From Prorocentrum cordatum (lineage: Eukaryota; Sar; Dinophyceae; Prorocentrales; Prorocentraceae): DNA of 64,000 nt. Position numbers and translations under genes: made by a program. Positions 54,215 through 63,537 of the stretch are shown here, one piece after another. The number at the start of each line of letters is the position of its first letter. The first letter of the stretch is position 1. Below the pieces are notes generated by a model. It made no database searches. It saw only the letters and a list, made by a program, of their open reading frames with translations, and was not told the DNA's origin. Where the stretch lies: positions 288,501 to 352,500 of the forward strand of contig CAUYUJ010005703.1 in the NCBI GenBank assembly GCA_963575745.1. Direction: 5' to 3'.

Positions 54215-55714
54215 ATGTCGGACGGAGACGGCTTCAACCAGAAGCGGTTCAGTGGAGACGGCAACGACGGCGCGGCGGCCTACAAGGCGTGGAAACGGTG
54301 GGCGAAGGCGGCGATCGTGGTGCCAAAGGCGAAGAACATCCCAGCGAAGGCGATCGGCCCGTGGCTGTATACGCTGCTGGACGGGCAAGCGGCGCTGGCG
54401 GTGGCGAACGTGGACTTGGCGGAGACCGATGTCGATTCTGGCGAGGGGGTGGTGTTGGGGCGCCTCGACGAGAGATTCCCGGACAAGGTCGCAACAGACC
54501 ATCTCGGAGAGGCGATGGAAGAGGGCTTCCGCTTGCGCATCCAGAAGCAGGAGACGACGGAAGCATACTCCGGGCGGGCCCAGCTGGTGTACGCGATGCT
54601 GGCCAAGGAGGGCGCGGCCCTTCCGCCCGTGGCGCGCGGCTACCTGATCCTTCGAGGGGCTCGGCTGGGCAGCTTCGGCAGGGCTACGATCATGTCGGCG
54701 ACGCACAGCAGCTGGCATGTGGATGAGGAGTGCACGGCGCTGAGGACGGCCTTCCCAGGGGTGCCCCTGGAGAGGCTCGCGCAGGAGGCGTACGCAGTAG
54801 AGAACGAGTGCGGCGAGAGCGAGATCCCGCCTCCGCCTGAGCTCTACCAGGATGAGGGCGCCGAGGACGACATCACCCAGGAGATCGACGCGATCGTCCA
54901 GGCGGCGGAGCCGATAGAGGAGTCAGATGCAGTGGAGATTCTGGCGACATGGAAGCAGACGCGCATGGCCATGAACAAGGAACGGTTAGATCGGGGCCTG
55001 AGGCCTGGGTGGAAGCCACGACAGGCAGGTGCAGGCGGTCCTACACGGCAGGATCTCGACAAGTTGGGGCGCGGGATGAAGTGCTTCAGGTGCAAGAAGA
55101 TAGGCCATTTCAGCAAGGACTGTACGGAGCCCCAACGGGCTCACAGTACACAGATGGTGATCGCCGAGTTCGTGGAGACCGATCGTGGGGAGGTGCTGGT
55201 CCAGGCTGTCCAGGGTACGTCGTTGCCCGCCGTCGGAGACCCGTGCGAGCAGGCCCATGTCGCGGCAGAGCTCGCCTTGAACGACGAGATCAATAGCATC
55301 CTGCAGGTCCACGAGGAGAACGTCTTGGCGAGGCTCATCAAGGAAGAACGGTGGACGAGGCTGGAACACGAGATGAAGGAGAACTCCGAGGAAGAGGACG
55401 AGGCGTCCGAGACAAAGGCCGCGGTGGAAGGCAAAGTCCTCGGAGTCACCCACTCGGACGGATGCTCAGTGCCAGACGCTGGGTGCTGCAAGTCCCTGAT
55501 TGGTGCAGAGACGCCAGTGAAGCATGAGGCGGCGACTGGACAGAAGGCACGATGGCTGAAAGACGTGAAGCAGATGCGGTTCCGAGGCTTCGACAACAGC
55601 GTGCAGGAGTCCATTGGCGCGGTCGAGCTCGACTGGACGGTAAAGGGGTACACGGTGACGTTCGTGGTGTACGTGGTGCCTGGGTCGGCGGGTTTCCTGA
55701 TGAGTAAGCAGTAA
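54215..55714 (+). CDS. Ty1/copia Gag and protease-like region
   Basis: The ATG at 54215 is the first in frame after a TAG at 54188. About 499 residues: a capsid-like helical region (KAWKRWAKAAIVVPKAK near the start, a RLDERFPDK stretch, IQKQETTEAYSGRAQLVYAM), a linker, then a CCHC zinc knuckle CFRCKKIGHFSKDC at residues 290-303, typical of copia Gag and expected to bind element RNA. Near residue 421 is VPDAGCCKSLIG, where active retroviral-type proteases have D-(S/T)-G; the Ala suggests the protease is weakened or dead. The frame ends at a TAA (55712-55714) just after FVVYVVPGSAGFLMSK, but homologous sequence continues in another frame (IDLETDSMYLKQLDLTIPLN from 55744), so the stop arises from a small indel. 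Confidence 0.8.
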   Translation: MSDGDGFNQKRFSGDGNDGAAAYKAWKRWAKAAIVVPKAKNIPAKAIGPWLYTLLDGQAALAVANVDLAETDVDSGEGVVLGRLDERFPDKVATDHLGEAMEEGFRLRIQKQETTEAYSGRAQLVYAMLAKEGAALPPVARGYLILRGARLGSFGRATIMSATHSSWHVDEECTALRTAFPGVPLERLAQEAYAVENECGESEIPPPPELYQDEGAEDDITQEIDAIVQAAEPIEESDAVEILATWKQTRMAMNKERLDRGLRPGWKPRQAGAGGPTRQDLDKLGRGMKCFRCKKIGHFSKDCTEPQRAHSTQMVIAEFVETDRGEVLVQAVQGTSLPAVGDPCEQAHVAAELALNDEINSILQVHEENVLARLIKEERWTRLEHEMKENSEEEDEASETKAAVEGKVLGVTHSDGCSVPDAGCCKSLIGAETPVKHEAATGQKARWLKDVKQMRFRGFDNSVQESIGAVELDWTVKGYTVTFVVYVVPGSAGFLMSKQ

Positions 55715-55741
55715 GCCCGATTTCAAGGCTTGAGGTGCGAA

Positions 55742-56520
55742 GATCGACCTCGAGACGGACTCCATGTACCTGAAGCAGCTCGACCTGACCATCCCGCTGA
55801 ATGAGATGGCAGCCGGCCACTACGAGATCGACTTCTTGGATCGGGAGAAGAGGACCCGCCGGCAGATCCACACGTCGTCGGTGCGCGGGCAGAGCGTGGC
55901 GGAGAAGGAAGCTACCAAGCACACGCCAATTTGTCAGTAGGACTGGGTCGGAGCTTACAGGCCGGGAGGATGGTGACGGAGATGTTATCCCCACCGCGGA
56001 TCGTACCAGTTGCGGTGAAAGCAGGATTCAAGGAAGGCAAGAGTCTCGACACTGTGAGCGGCTGGGGTGTGAAGAAGGTCGACGAATACGACGCTATGTG
56101 GAGGCACAGCATCGAGGACGAGCCGTACTGGGTGCACATGTGTCCACCGTGTCGGAAGCTGTCTGTCTTACAGCAATGCACGCCGCTGGAGCGTCGGGTG
56201 GACATGGAGCAGCACCTCGCGGAAGTGAAGTGGACGCTGAGCCTGGTGTACGTAGTCGTGGAGGTGGCGATCTACCAGCTTGAGCGGGGCCCCGGGGCAG
56301 GCACTTTCTGTACGAGACACCGCCCAGGTGTACAAGTCTGCAGGTGCCGGTGATGAAGCAGATGCTGCAGCTGAGAGGGGTGTACGTGGGTGTCGCGAAG
56401 GGCTGCGAGTTCGGACTGCGGTGCCCGGACACGCTTGAGCTGATGCCCAAGAGCTGGGAGTTCGTGACGTCGGCGCAGGTGGCGAGAGCGGTGCATGAGG
56501 TGCAGCGGAGGACATGAGCA
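55742..56520 (+). pseudogene. Copia polyprotein: DNA-methyltransferase-like domain (frameshifted)
   Basis: After the protease region and several shifts, the reading gives SLDTVSGWGVKKVDEYDAMW, then EPYWVHMCPPCRKLSVLQ (PPC at about 56144-56152), LSLVYVVVEVAIYQLERG, and in the next frame HFLYETPP (about 56302-56325), GVYVGVAKGCEFGL and PKSWEFVTSA. The order G-W-(D), P-P-C-x-x-x-S, a helix with V-A-x-Y-Q-x-E-x-G, F-x-x-E-x-P and C-x-F-G-(L/M) fits the methyltransferase-like modules found in some eukaryotic retrotransposons; recruitment of DNA methyltransferases by retroelements is known, including in dinoflagellates. SAM-binding motif I could not be located with confidence. Non-functional here because of frame breaks. 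Confidence 0.5.
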
Positions 56521-56582
56521 TCAGCACACCGAAGACATGCTGAAGTGCGTGGTCGTGTAGCCAGCGCTATCCTCGGAGACTG

Positions 56583-57735
56583 GTGGAGGCGACCGTCCGA
56601 AAAATGCGGTGCCAGTGCCAGGTGGAGCCTGAGGAGATTGAGGAGGACGCGGACGGGACGCGGGATGTCTTACGTCGGCCTCATGGTTCAATCCAGAACA
56701 GCCTCTGGAAGTTGCACGTGCAGCTCAGGCACTGCCGAAACAATGTGCTGGTGCGACATCTCAGGCACGCGCATGCGACGGAGCAGGCAATCAAGGTAGC
56801 GTACGAGTTCCATTGCCCGGAATGTGAAGGGATGAAGAGTCCGAAGGTCGCTCGACGCAGCACTCCGGCCGAGGCTCATCTACCGTTGACATACGTGAGC
56901 ACGGACTGAAAGGACATGCCGAGCTGGAACCTCGGGGAGCGGATCACGTGCCTGGGCATCATAGACGAGACAAGCTGCCTGCACCAGGTGGAACCGATGA
57001 TCGGCATGCCAGAGACCTCGAAGAACCTCACGGACACGTTCAGCCAGACGTGAGTTGGCCCATATATGAGACCGAAGCGGCTGAAGGTGGACCCGCAATG
57101 GGCTCAGGTGAGCGACGAATTCACCAACTGGTGCGAGCGCCAGGGGATCGAGGTGGTGGATACTGCAGGAGGCGCGAAGGAGCAGAATGGCAAGATAGAG
57201 CCCCAGAACCAGCTGTTCGAGATGATGTTGGAGGACGTCATGCGAGAGGCGCAGCCCCAGACGGAGACCGAATGGCGCGAGTGCGTGATGGAACTGGTCC
57301 TAGTCAAAAACAGCCTCCTCTCAGTGACCAGGACGTCACCGACGCAGATAGTGTTTGGCCGCAACCCAGAGGTGCCAGGCGACCTGCTGAAAGACGACCC
57401 AGACACGATCACCAACATGGCGGTAGTGAACGATCCAGTGGCAGTCCAGCAGGCGCAGACAGGACGATCGCCCGCATGAAAGTGCTCCTGCAACAGGACA
57501 AGCTGACGACGAGACGGGCACTGGACTCTCGGCCGAGAATCGTGGCCACGTACCAGCTGGGCGATATGGTGGCGGTGTGGCACATGATGAGGAACAAGGT
57601 CATCCCAGATAAGCGGGCTCATCACCGATGGAGGCCAGGAATCTGCATGGGCGAGGTGCGCGGCAACTGCTGGATGGCGCTGCCGAGAGCAATGGTGAAG
57701 GCGTCGCCGGAGCAGATGAGGCCAGCGGTGAGAAA
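56583..57735 (+). pseudogene. Copia integrase with pre-integrase zinc domain and linker (broken)
   Basis: Frame from 56583 shows the GAG-pre-integrase zinc finger: LHVQLRHCRNNVLVRHLRHA followed by EFHCPECEGMKS. Then YVSTD*KDMPSWNLGERI, with a stop where the core begins, GLIDE-like CLGIIDETSCLHQVEP, and from 57066 RLKVDPQWAQVSDEFTNWCE and KEQNGKIEPQNQLFE. The catalytic D (STD), D (KVDPQ) and E (KIEP) of the DDE triad are all visible although split by stops. TSPTQIVFGRNPEVP follows, as in copia elements, then an SH3-like YQLGDMVAVWHMM and PEQMRPAVRKE leading to the split point at 57736. It would have inserted element cDNA; inactive as written. Confidence 0.8.
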
Positions 57736-57767
57736 GGAACGTCATGGAGGCGGAGCTGAGGACCAAG
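57736..57767 (+). repeat. Target-site duplication, left copy
   Basis: These 32 bases, from GGAACGTCATGGAGGCGGAG to GAGGACCAAG, are identical to 62051-62082. With one mismatch the identity extends to 40 bp. Confidence 0.8.
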
Positions 57768-58179
57768 TTGGTGGAGAAGCTGGGGGAGAAGATCTGGTGG
57801 GTGCGCTTCGTGGTGCCTCTGGGTGGGCGTCGTACGGGTCTTCTTCCGTGGTCTCGTCTTGGATTGGGGGCGGGAGTGCACAACCCCTCCGGGGCGAATC
57901 GACGGCGGGGGCGGTTGGGTCCTCGGGCCTTTCCCCTGCCTCGCGCTCCGAGAGGGCAGGCGGCTGCGCCTCTGGCCCCGGCGAGTCGCACAGGGCGCCT
58001 TCGGACACGCGTCGTCGGATGGAGCTCCTACAGGGCCCTCAGAACACGGACCGGCCGACCAGGTGTCAGAGACGATTGGTGCGCATCAGGAGATGGAAGA
58101 CGGTTCAGAAGGCGAGGAAGTCTCGAGCGAAACGGTGTCGTGCTTTCTATCGCTTGTCTCTGTTGAGGAAGTCTCGAGC

Positions 58180-59627
58180 GAAACGCGTGCGTTAAGGCTC
58201 GGAGGAGATCTTCCTCCGGGGAGGAACCTGGAACACGCGCAAACTTGGATCGAGTCGTGGGTATGAGCCATCGCAACTCAAGCTTGAGTGCTTTTTGCAA
58301 CTGATGGAAGCTCGTAGGTGGGAGTTTGGCATGTTCACGGACGTCAATTTTTATCAGAATGGCGTCCGGGAGTATGATGTTGGGACAGAGGTATGGACAT
58401 TTGTCATTCGGGGCAAAGTGTGTGGTGCTGAATCAACGCCTCACGGCATTATGGAGGGAGGGAGGATCGAGGGTAGTCGTTAGGGGGAAGTGGGATAGGA
58501 AGGGGGTGCGGGTCATGGGGGTTGTGTTGCCCCGGGAGGGCCAACGTCGTGGACTTTCCTTGGTTGCTTGTTACGCCCCCGTCTCGGGCACCGCCAATGA
58601 GGAAACCAGAGACGCCTTCAACGAGGAATTGCGGCACGTGGAATCACGTGTGCGAGCGCACGACAATTTACTCATCGTTGGAGCTAGGAGCCAAACTAAT
58701 AATACGGCGGAATTATCGGCTATTGGCGAACTCATGAAGTGGCTCTTGGATGAAGCACGAGACGGAGGCCACGTACCCGTGCACATTCGGTATGATTCGG
58801 AATACGCAGCGAACATAGCGCGGGGGTTATGGGAGGTGAAATCAAACGAGGAACTTGCGGACGCCGTACAAGAGCTTACAGCGCGTGTATTGGAGAGACG
58901 CAGTCTAACTTGGGAACATGTGTATGGGCACACAGGCGCCCATGACAACGAGCTGGCAGACAGGGCGGCGGATCTAGGTAGGCGCGGGTATGCTTCTCGC
59001 CAATCGGCCCGGTGGATGGCGACCCCTCCTGAGGTGGCCGAGTTGCAATGGAATGAGGTGGATTATTGCAAGAAATGCGGCATAAAGGTGCTTAGCAAGG
59101 ATCTGTACGGGCACATCACGAGGTGCACGGTAGCGGGTTATGCCATACCGGCCGGGATGGCGAAATGTCGTAAGTGCCTCACATATGTAAAGGAGGGGTG
59201 TCGCAAGGCACACGAATCCAAATGCAGGGGGAGTGACATTCTGAATCGGACATGCTCGAAGTGTGGCTTAGTCTACCCACCGCCTCCCCCAGGAATGCTG
59301 TGTCGCCCTTTAGGTAACCACGAGAAATGGTGTCGTGGGGACGCTGCAGCGAAAGCAAAGGCCCAGGCCGTCGCGGTCGCGGCGGCGGCGGCACCGGCGC
59401 CGCCCCCGCCCCCCGGGCCAGGTGCAGCTAAAGCGAAGGCGAAAGCCAAGCCGAAACCGAAACCGCACGCGGGGGCCAAGAGAAAGGCGGGCCCGCCGGT
59501 CAAGGCCGCCCCGGCCAAGGCTGTTACGGCCAGGGTTGCAGGTAAGGCGCGCGGGGCGAACGCCCAGGCCAAGGCGGCGATTCGTCTCGCTGGTATTGCC
59601 CGGAGACGCCCGGCGGGAGCCGGATAA
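58180..59627 (+). CDS. LINE protein: endonuclease joined to RNase H and three zinc knuckles by deletion
   Basis: The reading starts in frame 2 with GGTWNTRKLGSS, LQLMEARRWEFGMFTDVNF and EVWTFVIRGKVCG, and shifts near 58430 to frame 3, giving LNQRLTALWREGGSRVVV, LSLVACYAPVSGTANEETRD and DNLLIVGA: the first two thirds of an EEP endonuclease. At 58686 it jumps, in frame, to SQTNNTAELSAIGELMKWLL, YDSEYAANIARGLWEVKSNE and VYGHTGAHDNELADRAADLG: an RNase H with Glu, the second Asp, His and last Asp, but lacking its first Asp strand. Then three CCHC fingers: CKKCGIKVLSKDLYGHITRC, CRKCLTYVKEGCRKAHESKC and CSKCGLV with NHEKWC. The tail is Ala/Lys/Pro-rich. The whole reverse transcriptase is missing, yet one frame stays open from about 58430 to 59627. 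Confidence 0.7.
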
Positions 59628-60274
59628 TCAGATCTTGTTTCGTGTAGGAAATAGCGGTCTAGGGGGGTGGGAGGGCGGGTGGGGGGTGGCGGGCGGTCAT
59701 AGGACCTTACCACATTGTGCTTGCTATTTAGGCTTTCACAACCTGCAGCTGCCGGCAGCGCCCACGAGGCGATCTGTCACGAGCTGATGCCGGGCACGTC
59801 CCGATGCATCGGGGGCGGCCAGGACAGGGCTTGCCCTGTTCATTGTTGTGCTAAAGTGAGTCACGAACTCACTTCCGGCCGCCCCCAGGCCCCACTGCAG
59901 GGGGGCAGGTAGGTCCAATGGCCGCCGGCCGCCTCCTCGCCTTGCCCCCCCTTGCTGTCGCTCGGCTGCGATTCTTCCCCCCTCGACTCCCTCGTGTTGT
60001 TTCCGGCGTGCGTTTGCTTGCCTATTTCTTTTCTTACTCCCTTTGACGTGACGTATACTGTTTCTTGTGCGCCGCTTAGAAAAGAAAGGAGGAAGGCCCC
60101 CCCCCTCCCCCTCCCCTCCCCCCGCCCCCGCTCGAGCCATGATGTGTGCAGTCACGTGAATTGTTGCTCGCCGCCCCGACCAGCTGCTCAAGGCCCCCGC
60201 CCGGCGGAACCGGCTCTCGCCGGAAGGGTCATGACCGCCCTCCTCCTGCGGCGCCCCTGGTTCGGCGGCGCTGC
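59628..60274. other. Spacer within the insertion
   Basis: Contains GGGGTGGGAGGGCGGGTGGG near 59660 and small dyads (CCCGATGCATCGGG near 59802; GTGAGTCACGAACTCAC near 59857). No frame is recognised. Confidence 0.45.
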
Positions 60275-60341
60275 CGTGGTCGTCGTCGTTGTCGTCGTCG
60301 TGGTCGTCGTCGTCGTCGTCGTCGTCGTGGGTGTTGTCGTG

Positions 60342-60373
<32 letters not shown>

Positions 60374-60392
60374 GGTCGTCTGGGCGGCGGGG
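60275..60392 (+). repeat. (GTC)n microsatellite
   Basis: About 36 GTC units with scattered GTG interruptions, about 100 bp upstream of the next ORF. Confidence 0.95.
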
Positions 60393-60487
60393 TCGGCCGG
60401 GGGCGGGCGCGGGCGGGGGTGGGTGCCCGTCCGGCGGCAGCCTCTCTCCCTGCTTGATCGTGTGTCGGTGAGGGGTGTGACAGAGAA

Positions 60488-61338
60488 ATGGCAGCTGAGC
60501 GCCGCGCAGCTACGGAGCGCCGCCTTGCGGAGTTGGAGGAGGGTCAGAGCCGTCACACCGAGCAGATCTTCCGCCTTCGGAACGAGGTCAGCCGAGTGCT
60601 GAAAAGCACGAGTGTGGTGCTAGAGGGATTCCCCTCGGTGGACTCGGTGTGGGAGGCGCACGGGAACCAGGGAGAGTACCGTGAGTTGCGCAACCTGACG
60701 CCGGAGGCAATTGGCCGGGACCTGGGGGCGCACCTGGGTCTGAGCTGGCCCTTGCCGGACCGAGCGTCGGACCAGCCTGGGTCCACCCAGCAGGCGGTTC
60801 GCTTCCTCTGTGAGGAATTGAGCAAGCCAGGAGTGCTTCAGAAGGTCATTGAGCAGTATCGGTGGGACTACGACCGCGGCACCAAGGTGCGGATTCCGAA
60901 CGTGTTCAAGCTGAAGGTTAAGTTCGGTGCCTCCTCGCTGGGCATGGAACAGATAATTGACGGCTTAGACCACCCGTTGCGCCGCGCTTCGGGTCTCTCC
61001 GTCGCCGGCCAGCCTACGCTTCAGGACGGGGCCGCCCAGCCGCCGAGGCGGCTCCTCTACAACGAGAGGACCGAGGAAGAGCGCCAGTGGAAGGGTGGCG
61101 GCTACAGGGCCGCGGTGGCGGCGGCGGCAAAGGCAAGGGCAAGGGCAAGAAGGGGAAGAAAGGCAGGGCGCCCGCCAAGGCAGCTGCGGCACCTGGGGGG
61201 GCAGCCCCGGCGGCGGGTGCAGCCCCGGCGGCGGGTGTAGCGCCCGGGGCAGCGGACGGAGCGGGCGCGGGCGGGGCGGGTGGAGCAGGCGGCGGGGCCG
61301 CCGCGGCCGGCAACGCCGGCGACGCGATGGCTGACTAA
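60488..61338 (+). CDS. Coiled-coil protein with basic Gly/Lys tail, LINE-associated, one frameshift
   Basis: From ATG 60488 the frame gives an N-terminal coiled coil (ERRLAELEEGQSRHTEQIFR then LRNEVSRVL), a folded-looking middle (VVLEGFPSVDSVWEAH, NLTPEAIGRDLGAHLGLSWP, FLCEELSKPGVLQKVIEQYR, WDYDRGTKVRIPNVFKLKVK), and RRLLYNERTEEERQWKGGGY. Near 61107 a missing G in a GGG run shifts the frame; the neighbouring frame continues GRGGGGGKGKGKGKKGKKGR and an Ala/Gly-rich tail ending GDAMAD at 61338. A coiled coil, compact domain and basic tail would suit an RNA- or DNA-binding ORF1-type protein, but no homologue is recognised. In the unshifted frame the protein ends at 61240. A host retrocopy is an alternative. 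Confidence 0.5.
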
Positions 61339-62050
61339 GGGGTCACCCCACAGGCCCGTCCCCGGATACAGGGCCCGACGGGGGCGGGTAGTCGAGCCAT
61401 GGGCCGTGCATGGAGCCATGAATTCGCAGGACAGATCGTGCTTTCTTGTTCTTGTTGAGCCCACCCTTGTGTGATCTGCACGGAGTCTCCTATTGTTATG
61501 TGTGATCGAGTGTGTGTGAGTGTGGGCAGGGAAGGGCGGGTGGGTGGTGGGAGGACGGAGGAATGGTGGTGTTGTCCCATTCTGTGCACATCCCAATTGC
61601 GAGGGTGGGAGAGCCCTCTGGAAGGGTCCTCTGGTCCAGTCGTGGCGGTGCTGGACCCTCGACTGCTCTCCCCCCGCTCTGCCACCCAGTCCGCAGGGGC
61701 ACCCCCCTTCCAATCACCATTGGGCTTCCCTACTCTGTCCAGGTTCCGCCCCGCTCCCCCTGCCCTTTTCCCCTTTGCTCTTCTCCCTTCTCCCCCCTCC
61801 CCCTCTTTCCCCCCCCTCCCTCCCTCCCTTTCTTCCCCCCTTTTCTCTCTCCCCTCTCCCTGCCCCTCTTCTCCGTCCCCCTCCCTCCCCTCTTCCTCCG
61901 AGCCCAGGTGCTTTCCGGACGGCGCCCTATCCTCGCCTTCCGTCGTCGTCCTCTCCTCCCACCCCCCATCAGGATTTTTTAAAGGTCGACCGGCCGTCCC
62001 TGGGCCACATCGTGGCCGCACTCAGGGACACGGTGACGGTGACGGTGACG
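61339..62050. other. 3' region of the insertion: pyrimidine tract and (GGTGAC)n tail
   Basis: From 61740 to 61960 the plus strand is almost pure C/T with CCCTCCC runs. It ends in GGACACGGTGACGGTGACGG just before the right duplication. Frames across the C/T tract are artefacts. Confidence 0.55.
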
Positions 62051-62082
62051 GGAACGTCATGGAGGCGGAGCTGAGGACCAAG
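62051..62082 (+). repeat. Target-site duplication, right copy
   Basis: Identical over 32 bases to 57736-57767; the copia reading resumes here. Confidence 0.8.
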
Positions 62083-62510
62083 ATGGTGGACCTGGAGCAT
62101 TAGAGTGGCCAGAGGTTCGAGGACATCACTGGTGGCGAGCGGCCGCCAGAGGGGGCGGAGGAGGATCTTCCCAGTCCTGAAGCTTCAGGGTCCCCTGCTG
62201 ATGCGAAGGAGTATGACGATCAGGAAGCGGAAGACGACGATGAGGCGAAGCATCCAATTGGGCGGAGACGCCGGCGTGGCAAGCAGGCCGTGGACAAGCG
62301 TACGTTGGACGAGGCATACGAACCAGAGGAGGGTCAGATGGCGGAGGACGCCGAGGGCCGATGCAGAGAAGACCAAGCGGCCAAGGCTGGAGGAGCAGAC
62401 GGGCGTCGACATGCCGGGCAGCGACCAGGGCCTGACGGGTGGGCAGCAGATCGGCGGCAACACGTACCCCCCGAGCCTGCCGAGCCCGCCGCTCATCGAC
62501 TCGGCGGACG
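62083..62510 (+). pseudogene. Copia polyprotein linker between integrase and reverse transcriptase
   Basis: Frame 1 reads MVDLEH, a TAG, then SGQRFEDITGGERPPEGAEE, ADAKEYDDQEADDDDEAKHP and RRRRRGKQAVDKRTLDEAYE; after a shift near 62365 frame 2 gives KTKRPRLEEQTGVDMPGSDQ and NTYPPSLPSPPLIDSADG. The acidic then basic, Pro-rich character is usual for the copia spacer before reverse transcriptase. The reverse transcriptase itself does not follow within the window. Confidence 0.6.
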
Positions 62511-62862
62511 GGGCCACGAAGGGCTGCAACGGGGCCACGAAGGGCAGCGAGGGGGCCACGAAGGGCTGCAACGTAGCCACGAAACAAAGCGAGGGGGCCA
62601 CGAAGGGCTGCAACGGGGCCACGAAGGGCAGCGAGGAGGCCACGAGGGGCTGCAACGGGGCCACGAAACAAAGCGAGGGGGCCACGAAGGGCTGCAACGG
62701 GGCCACGAAGGGCAGCGAGGAGGCCACGAGGGGCTGCAACGTAGCCACGAAGGGCAGCGAGGGGGCCACGAAGGGCTGCAACGGGGCCACGACGGGTAGC
62801 GAGGGGGCCACGAAGGGCTGCAACGGGGCCAAAAAGGGCAGCGAGATCCCGATTCCGAGGTA
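62511..62862 (+). repeat. 21-bp in-frame minisatellite (R6)
   Basis: About 16 units alternating GGGGCCACGAAGGGCAGCGA-type and GGGGCCACGAAGGGCTGCAA-type (each 21 bp), giving a 42-bp dimer. In the copia frame the units encode the heptads GATKGSE and GATKGCN without a stop until 62862-62864. Confidence 0.9.
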
Positions 62863-63324
62863 ATCTGTGAAGGAATCCTAAGCGTGAGCGCGACTCCTGG
62901 GTGCCTGGGTGTCGGGAGCGCGGTGTTTGAGCAAATTGCAAGGAATTCCAACACAAGGGCGCTATTCTTTAGTAAATTGCAAGCGAGTCTCCAGCGAGAG
63001 CGCGACTCCAGAGCGCCAGGAAAGCGATTCCTGAATAAATTGTAAGGAAGTCCCAAGCGAGAGCGCGATTCCTGAATAAAGCGCGAGGATGTCTCGAGCG
63101 GGAGCGGGGGTCCTAGCTAAATTGTGAGGAAGTCTCCGGCGGGAGCAGTTGTTGTTGTAGCCCGGGGACAGGGGCAAAGTTTGAGCCCCAAGACTTTTCC
63201 TTATTAAAAACAGGGTGCGAGCGTCGAGGGGCACACTTTGATTGACAAAGAACAGTATGCACCAGTGGGGGGGGTCAACACGAATGATTCTTCAGAAATG
63301 AAAATCCAGCAACTACAAGAACAA
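62863..63324 (+). repeat. Degenerate GAGGAAGTCTC-type repeats (R4-related)
   Basis: From 62868 to 63145 there are about seven irregular units with AAATTG(C/T)AAGGAAGTCNCNAGCGAGAGC-like structure. GAGGATGTCTCGAGCG at about 63086 matches the R4 core. The rest, to 63324, is unique. Confidence 0.6.
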
Positions 63325-63395
63325 CAACAACAACAACAACAACACTTAGAAAAACAACAAGAACAACAGCAACAACAACAACCATCATATTAAGA
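63325..63395 (+). repeat. (CAA)n microsatellite
   Basis: CAACAA runs interrupted once by CACTTAGAAAAA. Confidence 0.95.
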
Positions 63396-63537
63396 CTGTT
63401 CGCTCTTTATCGCCCGCGTGTCATTCAATATGCGTATCCCAAACCCTGGATACCCGCCCTCTTCGTCTTCGATCGTACCCCCTCTTGGGGGGTATATTCA
63501 TTCCCTGCCACGTGTGGTTGGTGAAGCCCTTGAGCAG
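63396..63537. other. Short unique spacer
   Basis: No gene or repeat is recognised. Confidence 0.4.

Larger units (their letters stand above)
57768..62050 (+). mobile_element. ~4.3-kb LINE-derived insertion inside the copia element
   Basis: The segment lies between two 32-bp direct repeats, and removing it restores the copia reading from EQMRPAVRKE to the following VMEAELRTKMVDLEH region. Its right end is a short tandem tail, (GGTGAC)n at about 62030-62050, as LINE 3' ends often have. It contains an endonuclease/RNase H ORF (58.18-59.63 kb) and a second ORF (60.49-61.34 kb). It may be one rearranged LINE, or a LINE with a second element nested in it; the duplication supports a single insertion event for the whole. 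Confidence 0.6.

Noticed and set aside
61740-61960. Pyrimidine-rich tract as a polypyrimidine splice signal
   Set aside because: Over 200 bp long, at the 3' end of a LINE-type insertion, with no exon after it; better explained as element 3' sequence.
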